A stretch of DNA of 64,000 bases from Micrococcus sp. 2A (GTDB lineage: Bacteria > Actinomycetota > Actinomycetes > Actinomycetales > Micrococcaceae). Under the pieces are notes generated by a model. That model was not told the origin of the DNA. It saw only the letters and a list, made by a program, of their open reading frames with translations, and did no database searches. This document shows positions 8,571 to 17,721 of the stretch, piece by piece. The DNA lies in NCBI RefSeq assembly GCF_039519235.1, contig NZ_CP154351.1, forward strand, positions 2,046,001 through 2,110,000, read 5' to 3'. Position 1 is the first letter of the stretch; each line of letters starts with the position of its first letter. The translations under genes and the position numbers were made by a program.

Positions 8571-8625
8571 GCCCGTCAGGCTACTCGCAGGGCTCGTCTC
8601 AGGGGTGTCGTCTCCGGCGGACGGG

Positions 8626-9570
8626 TCAGAGGCGGGCGTCGAGCCAGGCCAGCGCCTCGGCCACGCCCTCACGCCAGCGCCACTGCGCCCTGGCGTCCGC
8701 GCGGGTCGGCCCGCGGTTGATCAGCCCCACCTCGTGCCCCGCACGCTCGGCGCGCAGCACGAACCGGAACCCGCTCATCACCGCCAGGGACGTCCCGACG
8801 GCGAGCACCGCGCCGCCGGCGTCGGCCATCTCCTCGGCCGCTCGCCTGCGGGCCACTGGCACGTTCTCCCCGAAGTAGACGACGTCCGGCTTGAGCTCCA
8901 CGGAGCCGCACGCCCGGCAGCCGACCATCACGAACTCGTCCACCCACCGGGCGTCCAGCGTCACGTCGCCGTCCGGGTTCACCGCGGCCGGGTCGATCGC
9001 CACCCGCTCCAGGTAGCCGGGATTCGCGGCCTCGAGCCGCACATCCAGCGCGCGGCGGGACTCGGTGGCGCCGCAGGTCAGGCACGCCACCCGCGCGAGG
9101 TCGCCGTGCAGCTCGATCAGCCGCTCCCCCGGCACGCCCGCCTCGCGGCCGGCGGCGGCATGCAGCCCGTCCACGTTCTGCGTGAGGATGCCCGCGATCC
9201 GCCCCTGCTGCGCCCAGCGCGCCAGGATCCGGTGCGCCTCGTTGGGCTGCGCCTGATCCATCCGGCGCCAGCCCACGAAGGAGCGCGCCCAGTAGCGGTG
9301 GCGCGCGGCGGGGTCGTCCCGGAACTCCTGGAAGGTCATCGGGCGGTGCCGGTGGAGCGAGCCGTTCGGCCCGCGGTAGTCGGGGATCCCCGAGTCCGTG
9401 GAGACGCCCGCGCCCGTGATGACGAGCGGGGTCGTGGTCTGCAGCAGGCGCAGAAGACCCCGAGACGCGGTCTCGGGGTCCTGCGGTGGTGCGGTGTCCT
9501 CCACGACGCGGGCGATCGACCGCAGCGCGGCCTGATGCCCGTCGAGCGCGGGATGCCTCACCGGTGTCAT
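8626..9570 (-). CDS. NAD-dependent protein deacylase, sirtuin (Sir2) family
   Basis: A 314-residue sirtuin that removes acyl groups from protein lysines using NAD+. The NAD-binding motif GAGVSTDSGIPDYRG is at residues 53-67, TQNVDGLH at 130-137, and the catalytic His is His155 in ELHGDL. The zinc ribbon uses Cys163/Cys166 and Cys218/Cys221. GTSLAV and a C-terminal INRG segment complete the Rossmann fold. An N-terminal extension of about 40 residues precedes the core. The start codon lies seven bases after the end of the DUF3073 gene, so the two are probably co-transcribed. Confidence 0.93.
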   Translation of the reverse strand: MTPVRHPALDGHQAALRSIARVVEDTAPPQDPETASRGLLRLLQTTTPLVITGAGVSTDSGIPDYRGPNGSLHRHRPMTFQEFRDDPAARHRYWARSFVGWRRMDQAQPNEAHRILARWAQQGRIAGILTQNVDGLHAAAGREAGVPGERLIELHGDLARVACLTCGATESRRALDVRLEAANPGYLERVAIDPAAVNPDGDVTLDARWVDEFVMVGCRACGSVELKPDVVYFGENVPVARRRAAEEMADAGGAVLAVGTSLAVMSGFRFVLRAERAGHEVGLINRGPTRADARAQWRWREGVAEALAWLDARL

Positions 9571-9577
9571 CGTGACG

Positions 9578-9808
9578 TCATCGCACGCGCGATGCGTCGT
9601 CCTCGTCCTCGTCGGCGTAGAGGTCGGCGTAGGGATCCTCGTAGAGGTCGTCGCCCTCCGTCTCCGGCTCGGGCTGCGCGACGGGAGTGACGTGCGTACG
9701 TCCGCCCGCGAGCTCCCGCTCCAGTGCCGAGAGGTCTGTGCCAGGCGTGTAGTACTTCATCTCACGTGCCTGCTTGGTGGCTTTCGCCTTCTGACGGCCG
9801 CGCCCCAT
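9578..9808 (-). CDS. DUF3073 small protein
   Basis: A 76-residue protein with the actinobacterial DUF3073 pattern. A highly basic start, MGRGRQKAKATKQAREMKYY, is followed by a strongly acidic C-terminal half (EGDDLYEDPYADLYADEDED). The family is conserved in Actinobacteria but has no known function; the charge asymmetry suggests nucleic-acid or ribosome association (inference). It lies directly upstream of the sirtuin gene. Confidence 0.88.
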   Translation of the reverse strand: MGRGRQKAKATKQAREMKYYTPGTDLSALERELAGGRTHVTPVAQPEPETEGDDLYEDPYADLYADEDEDDASRVR

Positions 9809-10146
9809 GAGCGTGACCCCCTTCGCATCTCTCGTGCCCGGGTCTGACGGCGCTCAGAGGCCGGCCGGGTTCTCACTGGTCAATAAATGGTTCGTGCAGT
9901 CAAGGGTACAACACCACCCCGACGTCGGGCACTCGCCCGCGGGGGCCCGAGCGGGAGGCGACGGCACCCCGCCGACGTCCCGTTCAGCCCTCCGCGGGCG
10001 GCGCGCTCCCGCCCCACCGTCGTCCGGACGCTGTTCATGTGGGCGTCACCCGAGGTCAACCCGCGGTCCGGCCGTTGTTACGGGCCGGTTCCCTCCCCCG
10101 CGCCAGCCTCGACTGTCCCCACCCGTCCCCACGAAAGGCCACCGCC
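9809..10146. other. Divergent 338-bp intergenic region
   Basis: No gene is supported here. An unusually AT-rich island at about 9878-9912 carries, on the minus strand, TTGTAC, TTGACT (plus 9898-9903) and TTGACC (plus 9879-9884), good -35-like hexamers for the DUF3073 gene, although no matching -10 is convincing. The rest is GC-rich. A clean ribosome site (GAAAGG) sits just before the GTG at 10147. Confidence 0.5.
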
Positions 10147-11925
10147 GTGTGCACCTCGTGCAACACCTCCTCCCCGTCCCTCACCCCCGGCCAGCTCGCC
10201 GACGTCCGCGAGCGCGGCGACCAGGAGCTCGCCCGTCTCGGCTACGACCGCCGGCAGATCCTCTCCGCCGGCGCCGCCCTGGCGGCCGCCGCCGGCCTGA
10301 GCGCCCTCGGCGCCGCGGACGCCCATGCCGCCCCCGCCAAGGCCCGCGGCGGCGCCCCCCAGAAGCTGACGTGGCTGGTGGGCGACCACCACGTCCACAC
10401 TCAGTACTCGCACGATGCGAAGTACACGATCCCCATGCAGCTGGACGCGGCCGAGCGGTTCGGCGTCGACTGGCTCGCCTTCACCGAGCACTCCAACGTC
10501 GCCCACGCGGACCGCGGCGTCTTCGCGCACCTCGAGGAGATCCGCCGCGAGCGCCGCCGCCGTGACCTGCTGATCTTCCAGGGCATCGAGTGGTACATCC
10601 CGGCTGCGGAGCACGGCACGGTCTTCGTCCATCCCGGTGAGAACGAGGCCCGCCTCCTGCGCGCCTTCGAGCTGGCGTGGGACGGCAAGCTCAACGGCTG
10701 GGAGAAGCCCGCCGTCGGCAGCGCGGCCGAGGCCGAGCAGCAGCAGAAGGCCGCCGCCGCAATCGCCTGGCTCGGCGATCAGGTCCGTCAGGGCACGGTG
10801 GCCGACGCCCTCGTCCTCGCCAACCACCCGATGCGCCTGGGCATCGACTCCCCCGCCGAGATGCGACGGTGGCGTGACGCCGACCGGACCATCATGATCG
10901 GCATGGAGGGCTCCCCCGGCGCCCAGGGCTACCCGGCTGGCAAGAACGTGGGCCCGGGTGACCAGCGCGGCGAGTACGTGAACAAGCCCCGGCCGGACTC
11001 CTGGCCCGGATACACGCTGGACATGTACCGCCCCTACGGCGGCTTCGACTGGATGACCGCCTCCGTCGGCGGCCTGTGGGACTCCATGCTGGCCGAGGGC
11101 CTCCCCTTCTTCATCACCGCCAACTCGGACAACCACCTCACGGCGTGGGACACCTGGCGGATCGGCGACTACCCGAACCGCGAGCCGTACACGTCCCTGC
11201 CGCAGGAGTTCGACCGCTGGTCGGTGGAGGGAAAGCGCCCGGACCCGGTGGACACCGGTGTGCCCCAGGGCGGCTCCGACTACTGGCCGGGCCAGTTCTC
11301 CCGGATCCACACGGGCGTCACGGAGCGCAGCTACGGCGCCGTCATGGAGGCCATGCGCGCCGGCCGGATGTGGGTGGACCACGGTCACCTGCTCGCCGGC
11401 CTGGACGTGCATGTCTCGGCGTCCCAGCCGGGCCGTGGCCTGGGCCGCGGGCGCGGTCACGGCCACGGCTGGGGCAACGCCTCCGGCCAGGCGGTCACCC
11501 TCGGCGGGACCCTCACGGCCCAGCGCGGCCAGGACGTCACCGTCACCGTCACGGTCACGACGACGGACACGCCGAACTCGGCGGGCATCCTGCCCCAGCC
11601 GGCGCATGTGGACATCATCGGCGGGCCGATCACCGGCCCCGTGGCCGACCGCGACTCCTGCCGCGCACCGGGCACCCGCGTGCTGAAGGCCTTCGACACC
11701 ACCGGCCGCCGCGGCACGTTCACGCTGACGCACACGTTCCGGGACGTGCAGGAGTCGTTCTACGTGCGCTTCCGCGGCTCGGACGGCAAGCGCAATGGTG
11801 CGGGCTACTTCGGCGCCGACGTCGACCCGCACGGCCCGATCCGCCATGGCGACGAGGTCGGCGACGGCAACCCCTGGATCGACACCTGGTTCTACGCCAA
11901 CCCGGTGTTCGTGCAGGTCGCCTGA
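10147..11925 (+). CDS. Tat-exported PHP-domain metallo-phosphoesterase-like protein
   Basis: A 592-residue protein. The N-terminus looks like a long Tat signal: Arg35-Arg36 in YDRRQILS, then an Ala-rich hydrophobic stretch ending at ADAHA-AP. The mature protein opens with GDHHVHTQYSHD, the first PHP metal-binding motif. Further PHP ligand candidates are TEHSN, GIEW, NHPMRLG and NSDNHLTAWDTW. A Gly/His-rich linker near residue 435 leads to a beta-rich C-terminal domain. PHP proteins are metal-dependent phosphoesterases; the exported substrate is unknown. The GTG at 10147 is chosen because GAAAGG lies eight bases upstream. Confidence 0.78.
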   Translation: MCTSCNTSSPSLTPGQLADVRERGDQELARLGYDRRQILSAGAALAAAAGLSALGAADAHAAPAKARGGAPQKLTWLVGDHHVHTQYSHDAKYTIPMQLDAAERFGVDWLAFTEHSNVAHADRGVFAHLEEIRRERRRRDLLIFQGIEWYIPAAEHGTVFVHPGENEARLLRAFELAWDGKLNGWEKPAVGSAAEAEQQQKAAAAIAWLGDQVRQGTVADALVLANHPMRLGIDSPAEMRRWRDADRTIMIGMEGSPGAQGYPAGKNVGPGDQRGEYVNKPRPDSWPGYTLDMYRPYGGFDWMTASVGGLWDSMLAEGLPFFITANSDNHLTAWDTWRIGDYPNREPYTSLPQEFDRWSVEGKRPDPVDTGVPQGGSDYWPGQFSRIHTGVTERSYGAVMEAMRAGRMWVDHGHLLAGLDVHVSASQPGRGLGRGRGHGHGWGNASGQAVTLGGTLTAQRGQDVTVTVTVTTTDTPNSAGILPQPAHVDIIGGPITGPVADRDSCRAPGTRVLKAFDTTGRRGTFTLTHTFRDVQESFYVRFRGSDGKRNGAGYFGADVDPHGPIRHGDEVGDGNPWIDTWFYANPVFVQVA

Positions 11926-11928
11926 CCG

Positions 11929-11949
11929 CCCCCCCCCCCCCCCCCCCCC
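11929..11949. repeat. Homopolymeric C tract of about 21 bases
   Basis: An uninterrupted run of cytosines begins five bases after the PHP-gene stop codon and ends four bases before the 61-bp inverted repeat. Such runs are unstable in replication and in sequencing, so the exact length may be unreliable. Confidence 0.85.
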
Positions 11950-11953
11950 GGCC

Positions 11954-12014
11954 GACGAGTCGACGTCGTCCGCGGCCTCCCGCACAGGGATCCCGCGGGC
12001 GACGTCGACTCGTC
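11954..12014. repeat. 61-bp inverted-repeat element, copy 1
   Basis: Perfect 15-bp arms GACGAGTCGACGTCG (11954-11968) and CGACGTCGACTCGTC (12000-12014) enclose 31 bases that contain a second stem, CCGCGG with CCGCGG. It follows the PHP gene and may terminate it. The same element, with the same 61-bp length, terminal dodecamer and internal CGCG(G/A)CCTCCCGC, occurs again at 13576-13636. Confidence 0.8.
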
Positions 12015-12137
12015 TCCCCCGCCGGAGCCGGTGGCCCGTCCGGCGGGACGGGCATGACGGAGCCCTCGCCCGCCTCCCCCGGGCCGCGCTATCTTGCGAG
12101 CGTCACACCCATCCGGACCGCTCGAACAGAGGACCCC

Positions 12138-13547
12138 ATGCGCCGCACCCCCGCCCTGCTGGCCGCCGCCGCCCTGGCCGCCACGCTCGCCTCCGCCTCC
12201 GCCCCCGTCTCGCTCGCCGCCCCGGCTCACGTGCCTGCCGGCCACCCGGCCGCCGCGGGCCCCGCCGGCCTCGGCCCGGGCCTGAACCGCGCCGGCGGCA
12301 GCACGAACTCCCCGGAGAAGCTCGTGCGCGCGATCTCCGAGGAGAACCTGCGCCGCGACGTCGCGGCCTTCGCCGGCGTCGCGCAGGAGCACGGCAACCG
12401 CGCGGCCGGCACCCCTGGCTACCGCGCCTCCCTGGACCACGCCGTGGGCGAGCTGGAGAGGGCCGGCTACGACGTCGAGCTGCAGGAGTTCGAGATCACC
12501 TACACGGAGACCCTGGAGGACGTGCTGACCCAGTCAGGCCCCGTGGCCCGCGACCTCGAGCACACGGTCTTCACCTCCTCCCCCTCGGCCCACGTGGCCG
12601 CGGCCCCGCTGGCGGCCCCCGCGGGCGAGGCCACCGCCTGCACCCCGGCCGACTGGGCCGGGACGGACCTGACCGGGCAGGTCGCGCTCGTCTCGCGCGG
12701 CACGTGCTCCTTCGCCCAGAAGTCCCAGGCGGCCGCCGCGGCCGGCGCCGAGGCCGTGATCGTCTACAACAACGCCGACGGCGCGCTCAACGGCACGCTC
12801 GGGTCGGACGCGGCCGGCACGGTCGGGACGGTGGGCGTCACCCGCGAGCTCGGCCAGGAGCTGCTGGCCCAGGTCCGGGCCAGCGGCGCGAACGTCACTC
12901 TGGACCTCGAGCAGCTCGTGGAGCAGCGCCCCACCTGGAACGTGCTCGCCGAGACGCGCACGGGAAGCGACGACGACGTCGTCCTGGTGGGCGCGCACCT
13001 CGACGGCGTGCCGGCCGGCCCGGGCATCCACGACAACGCCTCGGGCGCCGCCACCGTGCTCGAGGTGGCCCGCCAGGCGGCCAAGGCCAACAAGGCCGAG
13101 TCGAAGGTGCGCTTCGCCCTGTGGGGCGCCGAGGAGATCGGCCTGCTGGGCTCGACGCACTACGTGGACTCGCTCTCCGCCGCCGAGCGCGAGGCGATCA
13201 CCGTCTACACGAACCTGGACATGGTGGCCCCGCTGGACCACCAGAACGCCCTCGGGGTGCTGACCGCGGACTGGTCGATCGGCGCGGAGGCGCTGCTCGG
13301 CGCGCAGCTGGACCGGGACGGCCATCCGCATCAGGCGGAGGGGAGCAACGGCCGCTCCGACTACGCCCCGTTCGTGGAGGCCGGCATCCCGGCCACGGGC
13401 CTGCTGTCCCTCCACGACGACAACTACCACACGCCTCAGGACGACCTCGCCAACGTCTCGTTCACCACGCTGACCCACACGGCCCGCGCGGTGGCGCACC
13501 TGGTGGGCACTCTCCAGCAGGACGCCGACGCGCTCGGCGCCCGCTGA
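12138..13547 (+). CDS. Secreted M28-family aminopeptidase with PA domain
   Basis: A 469-residue zinc peptidase. A signal peptide (about residues 1-33, MRRTPALLAAAALAATLASA...) targets secretion. A protease-associated domain (about residues 130-270) is inserted before the catalytic core, as in Streptomyces and yeast aminopeptidase Y-type enzymes. Zinc and catalytic motifs are all present: AHLDGV with His287, GIHDNASG, GAEEIGLLGS, NLDMVA, and YHTPQDD near the C-terminus. The start has AGAGGA upstream, and TATCTT at 12090-12095 may be the -10. It is followed by copy 2 of the 61-bp inverted repeat. Confidence 0.93.
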   Translation: MRRTPALLAAAALAATLASASAPVSLAAPAHVPAGHPAAAGPAGLGPGLNRAGGSTNSPEKLVRAISEENLRRDVAAFAGVAQEHGNRAAGTPGYRASLDHAVGELERAGYDVELQEFEITYTETLEDVLTQSGPVARDLEHTVFTSSPSAHVAAAPLAAPAGEATACTPADWAGTDLTGQVALVSRGTCSFAQKSQAAAAAGAEAVIVYNNADGALNGTLGSDAAGTVGTVGVTRELGQELLAQVRASGANVTLDLEQLVEQRPTWNVLAETRTGSDDDVVLVGAHLDGVPAGPGIHDNASGAATVLEVARQAAKANKAESKVRFALWGAEEIGLLGSTHYVDSLSAAEREAITVYTNLDMVAPLDHQNALGVLTADWSIGAEALLGAQLDRDGHPHQAEGSNGRSDYAPFVEAGIPATGLLSLHDDNYHTPQDDLANVSFTTLTHTARAVAHLVGTLQQDADALGAR

Positions 13548-13555
13548 CGCCGTCC

Positions 13556-13579
13556 CGGACACGGACACGGACACGGACG
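13556..13579. repeat. Four tandem CGGACA/G hexamers
   Basis: CGGACA is repeated three times and then CGGACG once, directly before and running into the left arm of the second 61-bp element. It is a short microsatellite-like tract in the M28 gene 3' region. Confidence 0.75.
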
Positions 13580-13636
13580 AGTCGACGCTTTTCGCGACCT
13601 CCCGCTCGGGGCAGCCGCAGAAAGCGTCGACTCGTC
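13576..13636. repeat. 61-bp inverted-repeat element, copy 2
   Basis: Arms GACGAGTCGACGCTTT (13576-13591) and AAAGCGTCGACTCGTC (13621-13636) pair perfectly and extend two more base pairs outward (CG/CG). Compared with copy 1, the inner stem bases changed on both sides (TCG/CGA versus CTTT/AAAG), so pairing is preserved while sequence is not. It lies between the convergent M28 and clpB genes and may terminate one or both. Confidence 0.8.
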
Positions 13637-13670
13637 CGTCGGCGGAGGCGACGATGACGACGCCGGCACC

Positions 13671-16274
13671 TCAGCCCCGGCGCGCCTCCACGCTCAGCCC
13701 GTCGGCGTCCGCGCCCTCGACACGGTCCACCAGCACCGTGTCGCCGTCGGCGATCGTGCCGCCCAGCAGGCCGCGGGCCAGCCGGTCGCCGATCTCCCGC
13801 TGCACGAGACGGCGCAGCGGGCGGGCGCCGTACGCCGGGTCGAACCCGGTCAGGGCAAGCCACTCGCGGGCCGCGTCCGTGACCTCGAGGCTCAGGCGGC
13901 GGCCGGTGAGCCGCTCCTGCATCGCGTCCACCTGCAGGTCCACGATCTTCGCGAGCTCGGCCACGCCGAGCGCGTCGAACAGGACGACCTCGTCCAGCCG
14001 GTTGAGGAACTCCGGCTTGAACGCCCCGCGGACCACGTTCATCACGGCGTCCTTGCGGGCCTGCTCCTGCATCGACGGGTCCACCAGGAACTGGCTGCCC
14101 AGGTTGGACGTGAGGATCAGGATCACGTTGCGGAAGTCCACGGTGCGGCCCTGGCCGTCGGTGAGGCGGCCGTCGTCGAGCACCTGGAGCAGGATGTCGA
14201 AGACCTCGGGATGGGCCTTCTCCACCTCGTCCAGCAGCACCACGGAGTACGGGCGCCGCCGCACGGCCTCGGTGAGCTGGCCGCCCTCGTCGTAGCCGAC
14301 GTACCCGGGAGGGGCGCCGACCAGGCGGGACACGGCGTGCTTCTCCGAGTACTCGGACATGTCGATGCGCACCATGGCGCGCTCGTCGTCGAAGAGGAAC
14401 TCCGCGAGCGCCTTGGCGAGCTCGGTCTTGCCCACGCCCGTGGGGCCCAGGAAGAGGAACGAGCCGGTGGGGCGGTTGGGGTCCGAGATGCCGGCGCGGG
14501 CACGGCGCACCGCATCCGAGACGGCGACGACGGCGGCCCTCTGCCCGATCAGCCGCTCCCCGAGGTGCTCCTCCATGGTGAGCAGCTTCTCCGACTCGGA
14601 GGCCAGCATGCGCCCGGCGGGGATGCCGGTCCACGCGGAGATGACCTCGGCGATGTCGTCCGCCGTGACCTGCTCGGACACCATCGGCGAGACCTCGTCC
14701 TCGGGTGCCTCCTCGGCGCGGCGGTCGGCCTCCTCGAGCTGCTTCTCCAACGCCGGGATCTCGCCGTACAGCAGGCGCGAGGCCTCGGCGAGGTCGCCGT
14801 CGCGCTGGGCCTTCTCGGCGAGCGAGCGCAGCTCGTCCACCTTGGCGCGCAGGTCGCCGGCCTCGTTGAGCGAGGCCTTCTCGGCCTCCCACCGGGCGGT
14901 GAGGGCGCGCAGCTCCTCCTCGCGGTCCGCCTTCTCGGCGCGCAGCCCCTCGAGGCGCTCCACCGAGCCCGGATCGGTCTCGCCGTCGAGGGCGAGCTCC
15001 TCCATGGTGATGCGGTCCACCTGGCGGCGCAGGACGTCGATCTCCACGGGGGCCGAGTCGATCTCCATGCGCAGCCGCGAGGCGGCCTCGTCCACGAGGT
15101 CGATGGCCTTGTCCGGCAGCTGGCGGCCCGTGATGTAGCGGTCCGAGAGGGTCGCGGCGGCCACGAGCGCCGAGTCCGCGATGGCAACCTTGTGGTGCGC
15201 CTCGTAGCGCTCCTTCAGGCCGCGCAGGATCGCGATCGAGTCGTCCACGGACGGCTCGCCCACGTACACCTGCTGGAAGCGGCGCTCCAGCGCGGGGTCC
15301 TTCTCGATGTTCTCGCGGTACTCGTCCAGCGTGGTGGCGCCGATGAGGCGCAGCTCGCCGCGGGCCAGCATGGGCTTGAGCATGTTGCCCGCGTCCATGG
15401 CGCCCTCGGAGGCACCCGCTCCCACCACGGTGTGGATCTCGTCGATGAACGTGACCACCTGGCCGTCCGACGCCTTGATCTCCTCGAGCACCGCCTTGAG
15501 CCGCTCCTCGAACTCGCCGCGGTACTTCGCGCCCGCGATCATCGCGCCGAGGTCCAGGCTGATGAGCTGCTTGCCGCGCAGCGACTCGGGCACGTCGCCC
15601 GCCACCATGCGCTGGGCCAGGCCCTCGACGACGGCGGTCTTGCCGACGCCCGGCTCGCCGATGAGCACGGGGTTGTTCTTGGTGCGGCGCGAGAGCACCT
15701 GCACGAGGCGGCGGATCTCCGAGTCGCGGCCGATCACGGGGTCGAGCTTGCCCGAGCGGGCGACCTCGGTGAGGTCCGTGCCGAACTTCTCCAGCGACTG
15801 GAAGGTGTTCTCCGGATCCGGGGAGGTCACACGGGTGTCCCCGCGGACGGCGGTGAGGGCAGCCGCGAGCGCCTCGGCGGTGGCGCCGGCGGAGCGCAGG
15901 GCCTCCCCGGCCTCGCCCGCGTCCCCGGCCAGGCCGAGGAGCAGGTGCTCGGTGGAGACGAAGTCGTCCTGACGCTGCTCGGCCTCGGCGCGCGCGTTCT
16001 GCACCACCTGCAGGCCGGCGCGGGAGAGCTGTGCCTGCGCCACGGTGGAGCCCTTGGAGGAGGGCAGGCGGCGGATGGCCGAGGAGGCCGCCGTGGAGAC
16101 GGCGTCGGGGTCCGCCCCGGCGGCCTTCAGCACCGCGACGGCGACGGACTCCCGCTGGTCCATGAGGGCCTTCAGGAGATGGGCCGGCTCCACCTGCGGA
16201 TTTCCGGCGGTGGAGGCGTTCATGGCCGCGGCCGAGAGCGCCTCCTGGCTCTTGGTGGTGAACTTGGCATCCAT
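13671..16274 (-). CDS. clpB: ATP-dependent chaperone ClpB
   Basis: An 867-residue Hsp100 disaggregase that works with DnaK/DnaJ/GrpE to resolubilise aggregates. A Clp N-domain (about residues 1-145) is followed by AAA1 with [13 protein letters not shown] and Walker [12 protein letters not shown] coiled-coil middle domain (about 400-530, Glu/Ala/Arg-rich) marks ClpB rather than ClpC or ClpA. AAA2 carries [14 protein letters not shown] and LLDEVEKAH. The start follows GGAGGAAAGGAG. A HAIR operator (16355-16375) upstream indicates HspR repression. Confidence 0.97.
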   Translation of the reverse strand: MDAKFTTKSQEALSAAAMNASTAGNPQVEPAHLLKALMDQRESVAVAVLKAAGADPDAVSTAASSAIRRLPSSKGSTVAQAQLSRAGLQVVQNARAEAEQRQDDFVSTEHLLLGLAGDAGEAGEALRSAGATAEALAAALTAVRGDTRVTSPDPENTFQSLEKFGTDLTEVARSGKLDPVIGRDSEIRRLVQVLSRRTKNNPVLIGEPGVGKTAVVEGLAQRMVAGDVPESLRGKQLISLDLGAMIAGAKYRGEFEERLKAVLEEIKASDGQVVTFIDEIHTVVGAGASEGAMDAGNMLKPMLARGELRLIGATTLDEYRENIEKDPALERRFQQVYVGEPSVDDSIAILRGLKERYEAHHKVAIADSALVAAATLSDRYITGRQLPDKAIDLVDEAASRLRMEIDSAPVEIDVLRRQVDRITMEELALDGETDPGSVERLEGLRAEKADREEELRALTARWEAEKASLNEAGDLRAKVDELRSLAEKAQRDGDLAEASRLLYGEIPALEKQLEEADRRAEEAPEDEVSPMVSEQVTADDIAEVISAWTGIPAGRMLASESEKLLTMEEHLGERLIGQRAAVVAVSDAVRRARAGISDPNRPTGSFLFLGPTGVGKTELAKALAEFLFDDERAMVRIDMSEYSEKHAVSRLVGAPPGYVGYDEGGQLTEAVRRRPYSVVLLDEVEKAHPEVFDILLQVLDDGRLTDGQGRTVDFRNVILILTSNLGSQFLVDPSMQEQARKDAVMNVVRGAFKPEFLNRLDEVVLFDALGVAELAKIVDLQVDAMQERLTGRRLSLEVTDAAREWLALTGFDPAYGARPLRRLVQREIGDRLARGLLGGTIADGDTVLVDRVEGADADGLSVEARRG

Positions 16275-16354
16275 GTGCCTCGCTCCTTTCCTCCCCGACG
16301 ACGGGGGTGTCTGGGCAACCGCCGCGCGGAGGCCTGATCCACCGCCCCGGCAAC

Positions 16355-16375
16355 GTTGAGTCTAATCAACTCAAC
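16355..16375. promoter_or_regulatory. HAIR element (HspR operator) for clpB
   Basis: GTTGAGT-CTAATCA-ACTCAAC is a perfect 7-bp-arm palindrome with 7-bp spacer, matching the actinobacterial HspR-associated inverted repeat CTTGAGT-N7-ACTCAAG except at the outermost pair. A -10-like TAGACT (minus strand, plus 16359-16364) lies inside it, so bound HspR would occlude the clpB promoter. The HspR gene is in this window at 26724-27314. Confidence 0.88.
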
Positions 16376-16424
16376 CATGGGCGGCCAGGCTGTATTCCCG
16401 CCGGCGCCCACTACCGTTGACCCC

Positions 16425-17624
16425 ATGGCCGGCTCCACCGCAGCGCTCCGCGATCCCCGCACGTACGAGCACCCGCGGCTCTCCCTCCTCTACGTCATCC
16501 GCCGCACCTTCCACCGCCTCATGGATCTCCAGGTGTGGGACGTGGCCGCCGCCATGAGCTTCTTCGGCGCGCTGTCCCTGCTCCCCATGGGCGTCGCCCT
16601 CCTCGCCCTCGTGTCGGTGCTGGGCGTGGAGGAGGAGACCGTGCGCACCGTCGCGACGCTCGCGGCCGACCTGTGGCCCACCCTCACGCAGGAGGACGTG
16701 CAGGCGTGGCTCCTCTCCCTCCACGCCTCGAACACGAGCGTCGTCGCCTTCACGCTGGGCCTGCTCGGCGCGGTCTTCTCCGCGTCCGGCGCCGTGGCCG
16801 CCTTCCACCGCGCGATGCACCGCATCCACGACACCCGGGAGGGTCGCCTCCTCCCCCATTTCCGGCTCGTCATCTTCCTCGAGACCCTCGCGGTCCTGAC
16901 CGGCACCGTCGTGGTCGTCGGCCTCGTGATCCTGGGCGGAGACCTCGCCGAGCTCCTCGGGGAGCTCATCGGCCTGCCGCGGGTGGCCGTGCAGGTCTGG
17001 AACATCGGGAAGTGGCCGGTCATCCTCGCGATCCTGGCCCTGGCCGTCACCCTCGCCTACCGGCTCGGCCCCAACGTCCGCTCCCCGCGCTACCGTCCCT
17101 TCTCCTCCGGCGGGGTGATCACGGTCTGCCTGCTCTTCGGCGCCACCCTCGCCCTCGGCTGGATCACGGCCACCTTCGGCCAGTTCGAGCTCGTGGGACG
17201 GATCAACTCCGTGATCGGCGTGCTCGGCCTCGCCTGGGCCGCCTGCATGGTCCTCGTGGCGGGGGCCGCGTACGACGCGGAGCGACTGCGCGCCCGCCAG
17301 GTCGCCGTCGGCGTGGACGCCTCCGCGGAGATCCAGCTGGCCACCCGCCACACCCGCGTGCTCGAGATGGCGGAGCGTCAGGAGGAGCGGGACCAGCAGC
17401 TCGCCGCGCTCGTGTGCGCCGCGGTCCTCTCCGGGGAGCCTCTGACGGCCGAGCGCACGCGGATGCTCACGGAGGCCGGCCACCCGTTCGCGGTGGAGGC
17501 ACCGGGCCGCCGCCCCGAGGACCTCAGCTCCGGCCGCCCCTTCCACGCCTCGCCGCTCCGGGACGAGGCGCACCTGGGCGAGGACGTCGTCATCCCTGAG
17601 CCGCGCGGCCGCGGCTCCGCGTGA
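16425..17624 (+). CDS. YihY/BrkB (UPF0761) family inner-membrane protein
   Basis: A 399-residue membrane protein with about six helices (residues about 40-290) and a soluble C-terminal tail of about 110 residues. LQVWDVAAAMSFFGALSLLPMGVALLAL is the typical first segment of the YihY/BrkB family, whose function is not established despite the old ribonuclease BN name. TACCGT (16412-16417) ends seven bases before this ATG, with no ribosome site, so a leaderless start is preferred; in-frame starts at 16356 and 16377 would run into the clpB HAIR region. Confidence 0.82.
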   Translation: MAGSTAALRDPRTYEHPRLSLLYVIRRTFHRLMDLQVWDVAAAMSFFGALSLLPMGVALLALVSVLGVEEETVRTVATLAADLWPTLTQEDVQAWLLSLHASNTSVVAFTLGLLGAVFSASGAVAAFHRAMHRIHDTREGRLLPHFRLVIFLETLAVLTGTVVVVGLVILGGDLAELLGELIGLPRVAVQVWNIGKWPVILAILALAVTLAYRLGPNVRSPRYRPFSSGGVITVCLLFGATLALGWITATFGQFELVGRINSVIGVLGLAWAACMVLVAGAAYDAERLRARQVAVGVDASAEIQLATRHTRVLEMAERQEERDQQLAALVCAAVLSGEPLTAERTRMLTEAGHPFAVEAPGRRPEDLSSGRPFHASPLRDEAHLGEDVVIPEPRGRGSA

Positions 17625-17662
17625 CACACCGACACGGAGGCGGCCTCGGCCCGCCGGACGCC

Positions 17663-17668
17663 TAGGAT
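17663..17668 (+). promoter_or_regulatory. -10 hexamer TAGGAT for amino-acid ABC operon
   Basis: TAGGAT sits 54 bp before the start of the binding-protein gene and after the BrkB stop codon. No good -35 is visible, as at many promoters in this window. The resulting leader carries GGAAGG before the ATG. Confidence 0.45.
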
Positions 17669-17721
17669 GTGCTCCAGTTCACACGGCCTGCACCCCACGG
17701 CCCGCCCCGGAAGGCTCCCCC

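Noticed and set aside
8626..9570. Sirtuin plus neighbours as an anti-phage defence island
   Set aside because: The protein is a short stand-alone metabolic-type sirtuin with an intact zinc ribbon; no SIR2-fused effector, HerA partner or mobile element is adjacent.
11954..13636. CRISPR array or insertion-sequence ends
   Set aside because: Only two inverted-repeat copies 1.5 kb apart, with a complete peptidase gene rather than a transposase between them and no direct target duplications or spacers.
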